Positions 4,837-5,120 of a stretch of 5,120 nt of DNA are shown here, in pieces. The translations under genes and the position numbers were made by a program. The first letter of the stretch is position 1. Each line of letters begins with the position of its first letter. The notes under the pieces were generated by a model, which saw nothing but the letters and a program-made list of their open reading frames with translations, was not told the DNA's origin and made no database searches. Origin of the DNA: Bacillota bacterium. Its GTDB lineage: Bacteria; Bacillota; Clostridia; Christensenellales; Pumilibacteraceae. Location of the stretch: assembly GCA_009780875.1 (NCBI GenBank), contig WQZE01000098.1, positions 1 through 5,120 of the forward strand. The letters are read 5' to 3'.

Positions 4837-5120
4837 TCATTGCTCCTGCTGTGTTATATCGCTCACAAGGCTTGCCATTCGTTGACTACGCACAGTTTGC
4901 TTATCCGCTACATTTGGCTTATTTGGGGCTTGTATAGCCTTTTTAGCATCATCGTAGTGCCACCTTTGCAATGTGCTTTGCCAGTAGTCAATCCGCCTAC
5001 CGTTGGTATCGTGCCAATCTCTCGCTTGGTAATACGCAAAAAATTGCTGTGGATTGACACTCAGCCCATTTTCTTGCACATAACTCTCAACCTGTTGCAA
5101 AGTTGGTGATTCAAAACCAA
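4837..5120 (-). CDS. Phage replication protein, C-terminal 93 residues (start beyond window)
   Basis: The frame is open through base 5120, so only the C-terminus is seen. It carries a sequence typical of the end of phage DnaD-like or O-like replication initiator proteins: ESPTLQQVESYVQENGL, then NPQQFFAYYQARDW, NGRRIDYWQSTLQRW, with the Trp, Tyr and Phe spacing well kept. This short conserved tail usually follows a DNA-binding winged helix and binds DNA or partner proteins during replisome assembly. After it come about 40 Gln- and Lys-rich residues. A TTG at 5100 could formally start an 87-residue product, but the conserved motif begins upstream of it, so that is not the real start. Its stop TGA (4837-4839) lies 2 bases before the chosen start of the next gene, consistent with an operon and with a helicase-loader partner. 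Confidence 0.78.
   Translation of the reverse strand, partial: GFESPTLQQVESYVQENGLSVNPQQFFAYYQARDWHDTNGRRIDYWQSTLQRWHYDDAKKAIQAPNKPNVADKQTVRSQRMASLVSDITQQEQ
4843..4847 (-). promoter_or_regulatory. Shine-Dalgarno site deciding the helicase-loader start
   Basis: AGGAG is 2 bases from the ATG at 4840 and 8 bases from the in-frame ATG at 4834. Normal spacing favours 4834, which also removes the overlap with the preceding stop codon. Confidence 0.6.

Noticed and set aside
4828..5109. Plus-strand 93-residue frame opposite the replication gene
   Set aside because: It is a shadow of two well-supported minus-strand genes and has no recognisable domain.
1..5120. tRNA genes, CRISPR arrays, insertion sequences, integrase or attachment sites
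   Set aside because: No cloverleaf, regularly spaced repeats, transposase or recombinase sequence was found on either strand.

Overview
This 5,120-base window is part of a tailed-phage genome or an integrated prophage. Every gene lies on the minus strand, so transcription runs from the right end to the left end. The DNA is AT-rich, TGA and TAA are both used as stops, and most genes carry strong Shine-Dalgarno sites (AGGAG/AAGGAGGT type). Gene content and order resemble siphovirus-type phages of low-GC Bacillota (clostridia or relatives). That host assignment is an inference from style, because no host gene is present.

In transcription order, the right part (5120-3885) is the end of a DNA replication module. 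It holds the C-terminal piece of a replication protein cut by the window edge, a G39P-like candidate helicase loader, and a 56-residue protein with a probable helix-turn-helix. These three genes are tightly spaced. They are followed by a non-coding stretch of about 200 bases (3678-3884) with an extended -10 promoter, short direct repeats and several inverted repeats. This looks like the control region that separates replication genes from packaging genes.

The left part is the packaging and modification module: a small HNH endonuclease, a 250-base intergenic region with two GC-rich inverted repeats, a ParB-domain/DNA-methyltransferase fusion, the P27-family small terminase, and the large terminase (start present, C-terminal end beyond the window). 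The terminase pair and methyltransferase are closely spaced (gaps of 2 and 17 bases) and probably cotranscribed.

The likely logic is as follows. The replication genes bring the host DnaB-type helicase to the phage origin. The methyltransferase modifies phage DNA, most simply as protection against host restriction. The HNH nuclease, TerS and TerL then cut and package the DNA. HNH proteins beside terminases are known to take part in packaging cleavage in cos phages, so a cos site may lie in this window; its position cannot be fixed from sequence reading alone. No RNA genes, CRISPR array, insertion sequence or attachment site were recognised. No wholly new system is evident. The points most worth following are the control region at 3738-3884, the 56-residue regulator candidate, and the paired palindromes at 3139-3181.
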